Positions 35,593 through 43,767 of a stretch of DNA of 48,514 bases are shown piece by piece. The notes under the pieces are model-generated. The model saw only the letters and a list, made by a program, of their open reading frames with translations. It did not search any database and was not told where the DNA came from. Both the position numbers and the translations under genes were made by a program. Positions within the stretch are counted from its first letter, which is position 1; every line of letters starts with the position of its first letter. The stretch is from Pseudomonadota bacterium (GTDB lineage: Bacteria; Pseudomonadota; Alphaproteobacteria; Rhizobiales; Devosiaceae), in assembly GCA_023393475.1 (NCBI GenBank), contig JAEWLC010000022.1, positions 1 through 48,514 of the forward strand, in the 5' to 3' direction.

Positions 35593-36465
35593 ATGTCCCC
35601 CCGCGACCTGATCCTTGCCCTCTGCGTCGTTACCGTCTGGGGCGTGAACTTCGTCGCCATCCGCTGGGGCGTCGACGAGGTGGCGCCACTACTGATGACC
35701 GGGCTGCGCTACCTGCTGGCGGCCGTGCCGGCGGTGTTCTTCATCCGCCGTCCGGCGACCTCGTGGCGGATCGTGGTGCTCTACGGCCTCGCCATCGGCG
35801 TCGCCCAGTTCGGGCTGCTGTTCATGGCGATCAAGCTCGGCATGCCGGCGGGGCTGAGCTCGCTGGTGATGCAGCTCCAGGCCTTCTTCACCATCGCGCT
35901 GGCCGTGATCTTCCTCGGCGAGCGGCCGAGCCCGCTGCAATGGCTCGGCGCCGCCATTGCCTTTGCCGGCATCGGCCTCATCGGCTCGGAGCGGCTCGAG
36001 GGCGCGGCGCTGCTGCCGCTGCTGATGACCATCGCCGCCGCCTTCTTCTGGGGCGTAGGCAACATCATCACCAAAAAGGCCGGCAAGGTCGACATGCTGG
36101 CCTTCGTCGTCTGGTCCTCGCTGATCCCGCCCCTGCCGATGCTGGCGCTGTCGCTGATCTTCGAGCCGGGGGCGATCCCGGCCGCGGCGCAGAACCTCAC
36201 CTGGCTCGGCGGCGGTTCGCTGCTCTTCATCGCCTATGCCTCGACGCTGTTCGGCTATGGCGTGTGGAGCATGTTGCTGTCGCGCTATCCCGCCGGGCTC
36301 GTCGCTCCCTTCTCGCTGCTGGTGCCGATCGCCGGCATGGGCAGCGCCGCCCTGCTCCTCGGCGAGACCGTCACCGCCATCGAGATCGCCGGCAGCCTCC
36401 TGGTGTTCGCCGGCCTCCTCGTCAACGTCTTCGGCCCGCGCCTGATGAAGCGGGTGGCGACATGA
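35593..36465 (+). CDS. EamA/DMT-superfamily transporter (YedA/RhaT-like)
   Basis: This 290-aa inner-membrane protein has ten predicted helices in two EamA repeats, with motifs typical of the amino-acid/metabolite exporter group (WGVNFVAIRWG near the start, LGERPSPLQWLGA at the end of the first half, LGETVTAIEIAGS in the second). GGAG precedes the ATG. Its stop overlaps the next gene's start (ATGA). The substrate is unknown. Confidence 0.9.
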   Translation: MSPRDLILALCVVTVWGVNFVAIRWGVDEVAPLLMTGLRYLLAAVPAVFFIRRPATSWRIVVLYGLAIGVAQFGLLFMAIKLGMPAGLSSLVMQLQAFFTIALAVIFLGERPSPLQWLGAAIAFAGIGLIGSERLEGAALLPLLMTIAAAFFWGVGNIITKKAGKVDMLAFVVWSSLIPPLPMLALSLIFEPGAIPAAAQNLTWLGGGSLLFIAYASTLFGYGVWSMLLSRYPAGLVAPFSLLVPIAGMGSAALLLGETVTAIEIAGSLLVFAGLLVNVFGPRLMKRVAT

Positions 36466-36908
36466 TCGCGCTGCGGCTGGCGGAACCAGGGGATGCCGTG
36501 CCGATCGCAGGGCTGCTGCGCCGCTCGATGGACCTGCTGACGTTCCTGCCGAAACTGCACACCGCCGAAGAGGACCTGTGGTTCGTCCGCGAGGTGCTGC
36601 TCAAGACGCACCGCGTCACGGTCGCCGAACTGGACGGAAATCTCGCCGGCTTCATCGCCGAGGAGGATGGCTGGATCAACCAGCTCTATCTCGATCCCGA
36701 TCTGCGCCGCAGCGGCATCGGCTCGACCCTGCTGGCGGACGCCAAGTCGCGCCAGCCGGAACTGACGCTCTGGTGCTTTGCCGAGAATGCTCCGGCCCGC
36801 GCCTTCTACGAAAAGCACGGCTTCGTCGCGGTGGAATTCACCGACGGCTCGGGCAACGAAGCAAGAGCCCCGGACGTACGATATCTCTGGGAGCGGGGCA
36901 CTCCCTGA
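36462..36908 (+). CDS. GNAT-family N-acetyltransferase
   Basis: This 148-aa single GNAT domain transfers an acetyl group from acetyl-CoA. The acetyl-CoA loop LRRSGIGSTLL is near residues 83-93 and the C-terminal ENAPARAFYEKHGF motif is typical. The start overlaps the transporter stop in ATGA, so the two are translationally coupled and may act on the same small molecule (acetylation plus export); that link is inference. A terminator follows. Confidence 0.88.
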   Translation: MIALRLAEPGDAVPIAGLLRRSMDLLTFLPKLHTAEEDLWFVREVLLKTHRVTVAELDGNLAGFIAEEDGWINQLYLDPDLRRSGIGSTLLADAKSRQPELTLWCFAENAPARAFYEKHGFVAVEFTDGSGNEARAPDVRYLWERGTP

Positions 36909-36919
36909 GCCGCCATGCA

Positions 36920-36950
36920 AAAGGGGCGGCCCACCGGCCCGCCCCTTTGT
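36920..36950. terminator. Bidirectional rho-independent terminator
   Basis: AAAGGGGCGG (36920-36929) pairs perfectly with CCGCCCCTTT (36939-36948), with an A-run before and TTTGT after. It lies between the convergent GNAT gene and the beta-barrel gene and suits both. Confidence 0.9.
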
Positions 36951-36970
36951 GATGTCTGCAACGCCCGCTG

Positions 36971-37866
36971 TTAGTCGAGCAGGTCGCCGTAGGTCGCGGC
37001 GCGGAACGGCGTCACCGGGGTGGCAAGCGGGTTCAGCGCGGTGGCGGCCGTGGTGTTGTCGCCGAACGGGATCGACAGACCGACCTTGAAGGTGTGCGCA
37101 TCGGCAGTGTCGCCATCGTCGATCGCGTTGAATAACGTGTAATCGTACGAGGCGGTCAGCACGAGGCCGAAATCGACCGGCAGCTTGTAGGCGAGCTTGG
37201 CGCCGACGGTTGCGTACGAGCCATCTTCCTCACCCGAGTCGGTGTAGTCTTCCGGTGCGTAGCCGAAGCCGGCCTTGGCGAGGATCGCGAAGTCGTCCGA
37301 GAGCGCGAACAGGGCGCCGCCCTCGATAAACGTGCCGGTGAAGCCCTCGTTGTTGCCGTTCCCGAGACGGATGTCGGCATAGCCGAGCTGGCCGAACAGG
37401 GTCACGCCACCATCGAGCGCCACGGAGCCTTCGACACCGACGAGATAGCCGGGGGCGTATTCATCGATACCGGAATCCGGCGCCCAGCCGACGGCACCGA
37501 AGCCGCCGAGATAGACGTCGCCGAGATTGCCGCCGACATGGCCGCCGAGCACCACGACACCGCCCGGAACGTCGTCTTCCTGGTCGTCATCGAGGAACAG
37601 CTGGTCGGCATAGCCGTCGATACCGACGACAAGGCCACCGAGGTCGCCCCACAGGGCGAACGAGCCGTAGACGCCACCGGCGGAGCCGTCATCGTCGTCT
37701 TCGTTAGTGAAGATCACGCCCTGGGCGCCGAGTTCGACCGAACCCCAGAAAGCGGAGCTCGAAGCAGGAGCGACAACAGCCGGTTCTTCGATGATCAGGT
37801 CGGCGGCAATTGCCGAACCGGAAAGGAGCAGGAAGCAGCAAACGCGGCAAGAATGCGGGAAGCCAT
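36971..37866 (-). pseudogene. Outer-membrane beta-barrel (porin-like) gene with single-base frameshift in the signal peptide
   Basis: The frame for the mature protein is open from near the signal peptide to the TAA at 36971 and encodes alternating strands rich in Gly, Asp and aromatics, as in small barrels of this order. The only good start is the ATG at 37866, with TTGGAG 6 nt upstream, reading MASRILAAFAAS and then losing frame. Adding one base near 37832-37835 (GCTGCTTCCTGC) restores a complete signal peptide (LLLSGSAIAADLIIEEP) joined to the barrel, total 298 aa. The barrel frame has no start codon after an upstream stop, other than an internal GTG at 37717 which would lack the signal. 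It is either a real inactivating deletion, a phase-variable site or a sequence error. Confidence 0.75.
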
Positions 37867-37996
37867 ACGGAACTCCAAAATCAATAAGCCGTTGGCAACT
37901 AATCTATTCTTCGGTTCCAGCTCCATCACGAACACGTGGGCACAGTTGGCCCATAAACGTGGCAACGATGTCACAGCTGACGCGCAGCCGGTAAAT

Positions 37997-38632
37997 TCAC
38001 TCCGGCCGGTAGAAATCGCCTTCGTCGTTCATCACCCACAATTCGCCGGTCGAGATGTCGAACCAGGCGCCGTGGATGGCGAGCTTGTTCTCGTCTTCGA
38101 GCCGCTTCACGTAGGGGAAGGTCCGGAGGTTAGCGATCGAGTTGCGGATCGAGAAGCGCTCCAGCATGGTCTGGCGCTCCTTGTTGGTCAGCAACGTGTA
38201 TTTCGACACTTCGTCGGCCACCGGCGACAGCATGTTCATCCACTTGCCGATAAAATCGCCCTGCGCCAGCGGACCCGCATCCGGCGACAGCGCCGCCTTG
38301 ATGCCGCCGCAGCGGCCATGGCCCATGATGACGATGTTGGAGATTTCGAGCGCGTTGACCGCGAACTCGATGGCCGCCGAGGTGCCGTGCTGGCCGCCAT
38401 CGGGCTGGAACGGCGGCACGAGGTTGGCGACATTCCTGAGCACGAACATCTCGCCCGGGCCGGCCGAAAAGATCGTCTCCGGCGCCGCGCGGCTGTCGCA
38501 GCAGGCGATGATCATCGTGGTGGGCGATTGCCCGCTATCTGCGAGTTCCCGGTAACGGCCCTGCTGGGGGTCGTAGCGGTCGGACATGAACGACTTGTAG
38601 CCGTCGAGCAAAAATGCTGGAAACCGATCCAT
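37997..38632 (-). CDS. Beta-class carbonic anhydrase
   Basis: The enzyme hydrates CO2 to bicarbonate. The 211-aa protein from ATG 38632 (MDRFPAFLLDGY) has the zinc ligands Cys45, His105 and Cys108, and the Asp46/Arg48 dyad in CCDSR. The zinc loop is GHGRCGG. The longer frame to 38695 adds a non-family N-terminus. No signal peptide is seen, so it is cytoplasmic. It is divergent from the DUF1737 gene. Confidence 0.95.
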   Translation of the reverse strand: MDRFPAFLLDGYKSFMSDRYDPQQGRYRELADSGQSPTTMIIACCDSRAAPETIFSAGPGEMFVLRNVANLVPPFQPDGGQHGTSAAIEFAVNALEISNIVIMGHGRCGGIKAALSPDAGPLAQGDFIGKWMNMLSPVADEVSKYTLLTNKERQTMLERFSIRNSIANLRTFPYVKRLEDENKLAIHGAWFDISTGELWVMNDEGDFYRPE

Positions 38633-38705
38633 ACCGCAGCGATTAGCGGTTAGTTCGACTAATTTCAATCGCCCGCGATTACGGGCAGGGGGCATGGAGC
38701 GTCAA

Positions 38706-38915
38706 ATGCAAATCTATCGGTTCCTCTCAGGCGAGGACGACACGAGCTTTTGTCACAAGGTGACCAAGGCACTCAGTGAGGGCTGGGTGCTGCACGGTTC
38801 TGCCAGCTATGCGTATGACGCATTGAGCAAGAAGATGAAGTGCGGCCAGGCGGTCACCAAGGTGGTCTCGGACCAACCCTATGATCCGGAAAAGAAACTC
38901 GTCGACTACGCTTGA
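38706..38915 (+). CDS. DUF1737-family small protein
   Basis: This 69-aa protein (MQIYRFLSGEDD) matches the DUF1737 pattern: a short N-terminal strand, FCHKVTKALSEGWVLHGS, and CGQAVTK near the end. I chose the ATG at 38706 with GGAG 6 nt upstream; an ATG at 38694 is possible. Function is unknown. It is followed by a strong hairpin. Confidence 0.85.
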   Translation: MQIYRFLSGEDDTSFCHKVTKALSEGWVLHGSASYAYDALSKKMKCGQAVTKVVSDQPYDPEKKLVDYA

Positions 38916-38921
38916 GTGACG

Positions 38922-38951
38922 GTGTCCCGCGGGTGCCTGCCCGCGGGACAC
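38922..38951 (+). terminator. Strong hairpin after DUF1737 gene
   Basis: A perfect 12-bp stem, GTGTCCCGCGGG (38922-38933) with CCCGCGGGACAC (38940-38951), loop TGCCTG. The following GTTAAACGA is not a good T-tract, so termination efficiency is uncertain. Confidence 0.6.
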
Positions 38952-39050
38952 GTTAAACGACAGATGAACGCCCGGTTCAACGCCGGTTCCGGCCGGCTGG
39001 CGTAGATCAACCTCAACAGCGCAGGGATGCGCAGCGCTTGAGGTTCTGAA

Positions 39051-39272
39051 ATGCCGGTCAAAGCCATCATCATCGCCGCGACGCTTGCCGCCATCGCACT
39101 GCCCATCGCCGTGCTCGCCAGCCAGCCGCGCGTCCCCCGCACCCCCTCGCTCGAAGCGACCAAGGTCCTCTCGCTGCTTGTCATCGACCCATACGAGGCG
39201 AGCGACATGCAGGTGGACCTGCCCCAGGGCTACGCCACGCTCGACGTGGACGCCGACCCGTTCCGGGGCTGA
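39051..39272 (+). CDS. Small exported or anchored protein (73 aa)
   Basis: The product opens with one hydrophobic segment (IIIAATLAAIALPIAVLA, residues 5-22) that may be a signal peptide cleaved at LASQ or a membrane anchor. The remaining 49 residues have no cysteines and no recognised domain. TTGAGG precedes the ATG. It is probably a real gene by codon use, but evidence is limited. Confidence 0.55.
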   Translation: MPVKAIIIAATLAAIALPIAVLASQPRVPRTPSLEATKVLSLLVIDPYEASDMQVDLPQGYATLDVDADPFRG

Positions 39273-39370
39273 GCCGTCCTGCCGCCTGGGCCGCTGTTGC
39301 ACTCGGCGCAGTGCGGGAAGATGATCCCACCTGACCCGGCCTCGCACCGGGCGCCCGTGGGAGTTGCGCC

Positions 39371-40081
39371 ATGCCAGACTTCGACGTCGGTTTCATCCTC
39401 TTTCCCGGGCTGACCCAGCTCGATTTCACCGGCCCCTTCGAAGTTCTCTGCAGATTGGGCACCCCACCGTCAACGAGCGTCCCCAGCCGGTTTGGCGAGG
39501 CGAGAACGCATGTCGTCGCAAAGACCTTGGACCCCGTCGTGAGCGACCGCGGCCTGGCCATCATGCCGACCTGCACATTCGCCATTTGCCCACCCCTGGA
39601 CCTCATCTGCGTGCCCGGCGGCGCCGGCGTGGCGGACGCGCTCGCCGATCGCGAAACGATCGACTTCATTCGTTCGAGAGGCAACGACGCAAGATACGTT
39701 ACCTCGGTCTGCATGGGCGCCTTCCTGCTCGGAGCAGCCGGCTTTCTCGCCGGTCGCCGCGCGGCGACCCATTGGGCCTATGTCGATCTTCTGCCGCTCG
39801 TCGGGGCAACGCATGGGAAAGAACGTGTGGTGCGCGACGGCAACGTCGTCACCGCGGCCGGCGTCAGCGCCGGCATTGACTTCGCCCTCAGCCTCGTCGG
39901 CGAGATCGCCGGGCCGGAGGTCGCAAGGGCGATCCAGCTGGGCATCGAATATGATCCTCAGCCTCCGTTCGCTGCAGGCCATCCCGACAAGGCGCCGACG
40001 GAGGCCGAGGTACTCATGCGGAAGCGCAACGAAGGCGCGCGACTGGCCATCCAGCACGCGCTCGAGGCTCGCCCGGCCTAG
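39371..40081 (+). CDS. DJ-1/PfpI family protein, isonitrile hydratase-like
   Basis: This 236-aa cytoplasmic protein has a class I glutamine amidotransferase-like fold. Features are FPGLTQLDFTGPFE with Asp18, the VPGGAG loop at 81-86, and nucleophile Cys114 in SVCMGAF, followed by RRAATHW. This combination matches isonitrile hydratase-like members; the reaction is not proven. GGGAG precedes the ATG. Its TAG overlaps the stop of the convergent Nudix gene (CTAG). Confidence 0.88.
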   Translation: MPDFDVGFILFPGLTQLDFTGPFEVLCRLGTPPSTSVPSRFGEARTHVVAKTLDPVVSDRGLAIMPTCTFAICPPLDLICVPGGAGVADALADRETIDFIRSRGNDARYVTSVCMGAFLLGAAGFLAGRRAATHWAYVDLLPLVGATHGKERVVRDGNVVTAAGVSAGIDFALSLVGEIAGPEVARAIQLGIEYDPQPPFAAGHPDKAPTEAEVLMRKRNEGARLAIQHALEARPA

Positions 40082-40653
40082 AGAATCCCCTTCAGCCGCA
40101 CATGCTGCAGCAGCATGATGGTCTTGGCGTCGGCGATCTCACCAGTTTCAATCATCGCGAGCGCGGCGTCGATCCCGACTTCCATCACTTCGATATCCTC
40201 GCCCTCGTGCGCGAGACCGCCGCCAGCCGAGCGCCGGGTGTTTGCGTCGTATTCGGCAAGGAACAGCGACACTTTCTCGGTCACCGAGCCGGGGCTCATG
40301 TAGGCCGCCATCACGAACTCCACGTCGTGGACATGGAAACCCGATTCCTCCTCGGCCTCCTTGCGGGCCGTTTCGGCCGGCGTGCTGCCGTCGAGCTTCC
40401 CGGCCACCACCTCGATGAGCCAGCCCGGCTCGCCATGATAGAACACGGGAAAGCGGAACTGCCGCGTGAGGATCACCGTCTTCTGCTGCCGGTTGTAGAG
40501 CAGGATGCCCGCGCCATCGCCGCGATCGTAGGTCTCGCGCACCTGGCGCTGCCACTCGCCCGACCGGCGCCTCAGCTCGAGCGTGGTCTTCTTCACCAGC
40601 CCCCAGTTGTCGGAAAGCACCACCTCTTCGAGGATCCGGACCTTGTCGTTCAC
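40078..40653 (-). CDS. Nudix hydrolase, NudK-like (GDP-mannose pyrophosphatase type)
   Basis: The protein resembles NudK, which hydrolyses GDP-mannose and related nucleotide sugars. I chose the GTG at 40653, with GGGAG 7 nt upstream, giving 191 aa, the length of E. coli NudK; an ATG at 40722 would add 23 low-complexity residues. The Nudix helix ARKEAEEESGF keeps the metal-binding glutamates, and YMSPGSVTEKV and GEIADAKT are shared with NudK. No nucleotide-sugar genes are close. Confidence 0.85.
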   Translation of the reverse strand: MNDKVRILEEVVLSDNWGLVKKTTLELRRRSGEWQRQVRETYDRGDGAGILLYNRQQKTVILTRQFRFPVFYHGEPGWLIEVVAGKLDGSTPAETARKEAEEESGFHVHDVEFVMAAYMSPGSVTEKVSLFLAEYDANTRRSAGGGLAHEGEDIEVMEVGIDAALAMIETGEIADAKTIMLLQHVRLKGIL

Positions 40654-40812
40654 GTCGTAACTCCCATCGGAACCGGATCCTCTCGCATGCGTTGCTGAAC
40701 CCAATGTGAATACCGGCTTCACGGCAGGGCCATGGAACCGGAGCTAAACACAACCCCAAGCAGCGGAACCCGAGGACAGACCTCCACCGGGCGCCCGCAA
40801 CAAGGACGAAAG

Positions 40813-41034
40813 ATGGGCCAGTTCGCAGCACGACTTTTCAAGCCGCTCTTCAACCGGGCGATGCGGGACAAGTCCGAGCGAATGGTTCGTACCGAAAAGC
40901 CCAGCGGCTATGAGGTACTTTCGTCCGCCACGGTTTCGACCGGCCACCGCAGCGCGCGGGTCGTGAGCCTGCTGCTCACGCTCGAAGCGCTGCGGGCCGC
41001 GCCGGACCTGTTCGACACCTCCGCTTCCCTGTGA
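40813..41034 (+). CDS. Small basic protein (73 aa), unknown
   Basis: The ATG at 40813 has AAGGA upstream. The product is short and basic with an amphipathic N-terminus (MGQFAARLFKPLFNRAMR) and no cysteines or membrane segment. No family is recognised. It lies 139 bp before sdhC in the same direction, with a promoter in between. Confidence 0.55.
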   Translation: MGQFAARLFKPLFNRAMRDKSERMVRTEKPSGYEVLSSATVSTGHRSARVVSLLLTLEALRAAPDLFDTSASL

Positions 41035-41079
41035 TTCCCGCTTAGAACGAAAGCCCAATCACGCGCATAAGCAGAGCCT

Positions 41080-41157
41080 TTGACCTAGAGGCAAACCGCC
41101 GCTAGAAGTCTCGAACCATTCCAAACTGGAACGCCCGCCCTGTCCCTCCGGCGGGCG
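41080..41157 (+). promoter_or_regulatory. sdh operon promoter and leader hairpin
   Basis: TTGACC (41080-41085), a 17-nt spacer and TAGAAG (41103-41108) make a good sigma-70-type promoter. Downstream in the predicted leader is an 8-bp stem CGCCCGCC (41132-41139) / GGCGGGCG (41150-41157), 15 nt before the sdhC ATG. The hairpin lies close enough to affect ribosome access; the only Shine-Dalgarno-like sequence is GCGAGG directly beside its 3' arm. Confidence 0.6.
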
Positions 41158-41172
41158 AGGCGCGAGACAAGT

Positions 41173-41559
41173 ATGGCTCCCTCTACACGGCCGCTTTCGC
41201 CGCATCTGTCGATCTACCGCTTCACCCTCACCATGACCATGTCGATCGTGCACCGCGCGACCGGCATCGCACTCTATGGCGGCACCCTGCTGCTGGTGCT
41301 CTGGCTGGTGGCAGCGGCCTTCGGCGGCGGCTTCTTCGATTTCGTCACCTGGCTGTTCGGCACCTGGTTCGGCCAGCTCGTGCTGTTCGGCTACACCTGG
41401 GTGCTGTTCCACCACATGCTCGGCGGCATCAGGCATTTCATCTGGGATTTCACCCAAGGGATGGACCCGGCCGGCCGCGAACTGCTGGTGCGCCTGCAGC
41501 TCGGCACCTCGATCCTTCTCACCCTCGTCGTCTGGTCCATCTTCGTGTGGTTCAAATGA
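41173..41559 (+). CDS. sdhC: Succinate dehydrogenase cytochrome b556 subunit
   Basis: SdhC is one of two membrane anchors of complex II and helps bind haem b and ubiquinone. The 128-aa protein has the family start RPLSPHLSIYR, the SIVHRATG motif and three helices; HHMLGGIRHFIWD supplies the haem-ligand histidine region. Its stop overlaps the sdhD start (ATGA). Confidence 0.97.
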   Translation: MAPSTRPLSPHLSIYRFTLTMTMSIVHRATGIALYGGTLLLVLWLVAAAFGGGFFDFVTWLFGTWFGQLVLFGYTWVLFHHMLGGIRHFIWDFTQGMDPAGRELLVRLQLGTSILLTLVVWSIFVWFK

Positions 41560-41948
41560 GTGCATTGAAGCCGACCCAGGCCCAGATCCAGAACCCCGCG
41601 ACGCACTACGGCAATGCCAAGGCGGCGACGCGGCACTTCATCACCCAGCGCGTCACCGGGGCGATCAACATCGCCTTCACGCTGTTCATCGTCTGGTTCG
41701 TCGTCTCGCTCGCCGGCAAGACGCCGGCCGAGATGATCGCGCTCGTCCGCAACCCGTTCGTCGCGCTCGGCCTCGCGCTGCTCGTCGTCAATGTCGCGAT
41801 CCACATGCGCAACGGCATGCGCGACGTGATCGAGGACTATTTCGCCAAAGGCGAGCACTCGCCCGCCATGCTGGCGAACAACGCGTTCGTCGGCTTCTTC
41901 GTACTGGTGGCGCTGGGCGCCATCGCCAAACTGGTATTCTGGGGTTAG
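41556..41948 (+). CDS. sdhD: Succinate dehydrogenase membrane anchor subunit
   Basis: SdhD is the second membrane anchor of complex II. I chose ATG 41556, which overlaps the sdhC stop, giving 130 aa. HFITQRVTGAIN starts the first helix and VNVAIHMRNGMRDVIEDY contains the haem histidine and the usual GMRDVIEDY motif; three helices are predicted. Confidence 0.97.
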   Translation: MSALKPTQAQIQNPATHYGNAKAATRHFITQRVTGAINIAFTLFIVWFVVSLAGKTPAEMIALVRNPFVALGLALLVVNVAIHMRNGMRDVIEDYFAKGEHSPAMLANNAFVGFFVLVALGAIAKLVFWG

Positions 41949-41952
41949 CCGC

Positions 41953-43764
41953 ATGGCCGCTTACGAGATCATCGACCACGAATTCGACGTGGTCATCGTC
42001 GGTGCCGGCGGGGCAGGGCTCCGCGCCACGCTCGGCATGGCCGAGCAGGGCCTCAACACCGCCTGCATCACCAAGGTCTTCCCCACCCGCTCGCACACCG
42101 TCGCGGCCCAGGGCGGCATCGCCGCCTCGCTTTCCAACATGGGGCCCGACAGCTGGCAGTGGCACATGTACGACACCGTGAAAGGGTCGGACTGGCTCGG
42201 CGACAACGACGCCATGGAATACCTCGCCCGCGAGGCCCCGGCCGCGATCTACGAGCTCGAGCACTACGGCGTGCCCTTCTCGCGCACCGAAGAAGGCAAG
42301 ATCTACCAGCGCCCGTTCGGCGGTCACATGACCGAATTCGGCGACGGCCCGCCAGTGCAGCGCACCTGCGCCGCCGCCGACCGCACCGGCCACGCCATCC
42401 TGCACACGCTCTACGGCCAGTCGCTGCGCCACAACGCGCAGTTCTACATCGAGTATTTCGCGCTCGACCTGATCATGGGCCCCGATGGCTCGTGCCAGGG
42501 CGTGATGGCCTGGAAGCTCGATGACGGCACGCTGCACCGCTTCCGCGCCAAGCTCGTGGTGCTGGCGACCGGCGGCTACGGCCGCGCCTATTTCTCGGCG
42601 GCCTCGGCCCATACCTGCACCGGCGACGGCCACGGCATGGTGGCCCGCGCCGGCCTGCCGCTGCAGGACATGGAATTCGTGCAGTTCCACCCCACCGGCA
42701 TCTACGGCGCCGGTTGCCTCATCACCGAGGGTGCGCGTGGCGAGGGCGGCTATCTCGTCAATTCCGAGGGCGAGCGCTTCATGGAGCGCTACGCCCCGAA
42801 CGCCAAGGATCTCGCCTCGCGCGACGTGGTTTCGCGCTGCATGACCATCGAGATCCGCGAAGGCCGCGGCGTCGGCAAGAACAAGGACCACATCTACCTG
42901 CACCTCGATCATCTCGATCCGAAAGTGCTGCACGAGCGCCTGCCGGGCATTTCGGAATCGGCCAAGATCTTCGCCGGCGTCGATTTGACCCGCGAGCCGA
43001 TCCCGGTGCTGCCGACCGTGCACTACAACATGGGCGGCATCCCCGCGAACTATCACGGCGAGGTGCTGAACCCGACCGAGAGCGATCCCGATCGCGTCGT
43101 CCACGGCCTGATGGCGGCCGGCGAAGCAGCGTGTGCTTCGGTGCACGGTGCCAACCGCCTCGGCTCCAACTCGCTGACCGACCTCGTCGTCTTCGGCCGT
43201 GCAGCAGCTCTCCGCGCCGCGAAGACCGTCGACAAGGGCGCCATGGTGCCGGCCGCCATCGCATCCGAGGACGAGCGCATCCTCTCCCGCTTCGATCGCC
43301 TGCGGAACGCCAATGGCGGCTCGCCGACGGCCGTGGTGCGCGAGAAGATGCAGAAGATCATGCAGGAAGACGCCGCCGTGTTCCGCGATTCGAAGTCGCT
43401 GAAATCCGGCGTCGAGCGCATCACCGCGCTCTGGAATTCGCTCGACGACCTCAAGGTCTCGGACCGCTCGATGATCTGGAACTCCGATCTCGTCGAGACG
43501 CTGGAACTCGAAAACCTCATGGCCTGCGCCGCCACCACCGTGGTCTCGGCCGAGGCCCGCCACGAAAGCCGCGGCGCCCACGCCCACGAGGATTTTCCGA
43601 ACCGCGACGACGTCAACTGGCGCAAGCATACGCTGAGCTGGATCGACAACAGCACCGGCAAGGTGACGCTCGGCTACCGCCCGGTGCACGTGGATCCGCT
43701 GACCCCGGAAAGCGAAGGCGGCATCAGCCTCAAGAAGATCGCCCCGAAGGCGCGGGTGTACTGA
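41953..43764 (+). CDS. sdhA: Succinate dehydrogenase flavoprotein subunit
   Basis: SdhA oxidises succinate to fumarate at a covalently bound FAD. The 603-aa protein has GAGGAG (17-22), the FAD-linking His48 in RSHTVAAQGG, and the later substrate-site region (HPTGIYGAG, HGANRLGSNSL). It starts 4 nt after sdhD. Unlike the usual order it is not followed by sdhB: four other genes lie in between. Confidence 0.98.
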   Translation: MAAYEIIDHEFDVVIVGAGGAGLRATLGMAEQGLNTACITKVFPTRSHTVAAQGGIAASLSNMGPDSWQWHMYDTVKGSDWLGDNDAMEYLAREAPAAIYELEHYGVPFSRTEEGKIYQRPFGGHMTEFGDGPPVQRTCAAADRTGHAILHTLYGQSLRHNAQFYIEYFALDLIMGPDGSCQGVMAWKLDDGTLHRFRAKLVVLATGGYGRAYFSAASAHTCTGDGHGMVARAGLPLQDMEFVQFHPTGIYGAGCLITEGARGEGGYLVNSEGERFMERYAPNAKDLASRDVVSRCMTIEIREGRGVGKNKDHIYLHLDHLDPKVLHERLPGISESAKIFAGVDLTREPIPVLPTVHYNMGGIPANYHGEVLNPTESDPDRVVHGLMAAGEAACASVHGANRLGSNSLTDLVVFGRAAALRAAKTVDKGAMVPAAIASEDERILSRFDRLRNANGGSPTAVVREKMQKIMQEDAAVFRDSKSLKSGVERITALWNSLDDLKVSDRSMIWNSDLVETLELENLMACAATTVVSAEARHESRGAHAHEDFPNRDDVNWRKHTLSWIDNSTGKVTLGYRPVHVDPLTPESEGGISLKKIAPKARVY

Positions 43765-43767
43765 GTG

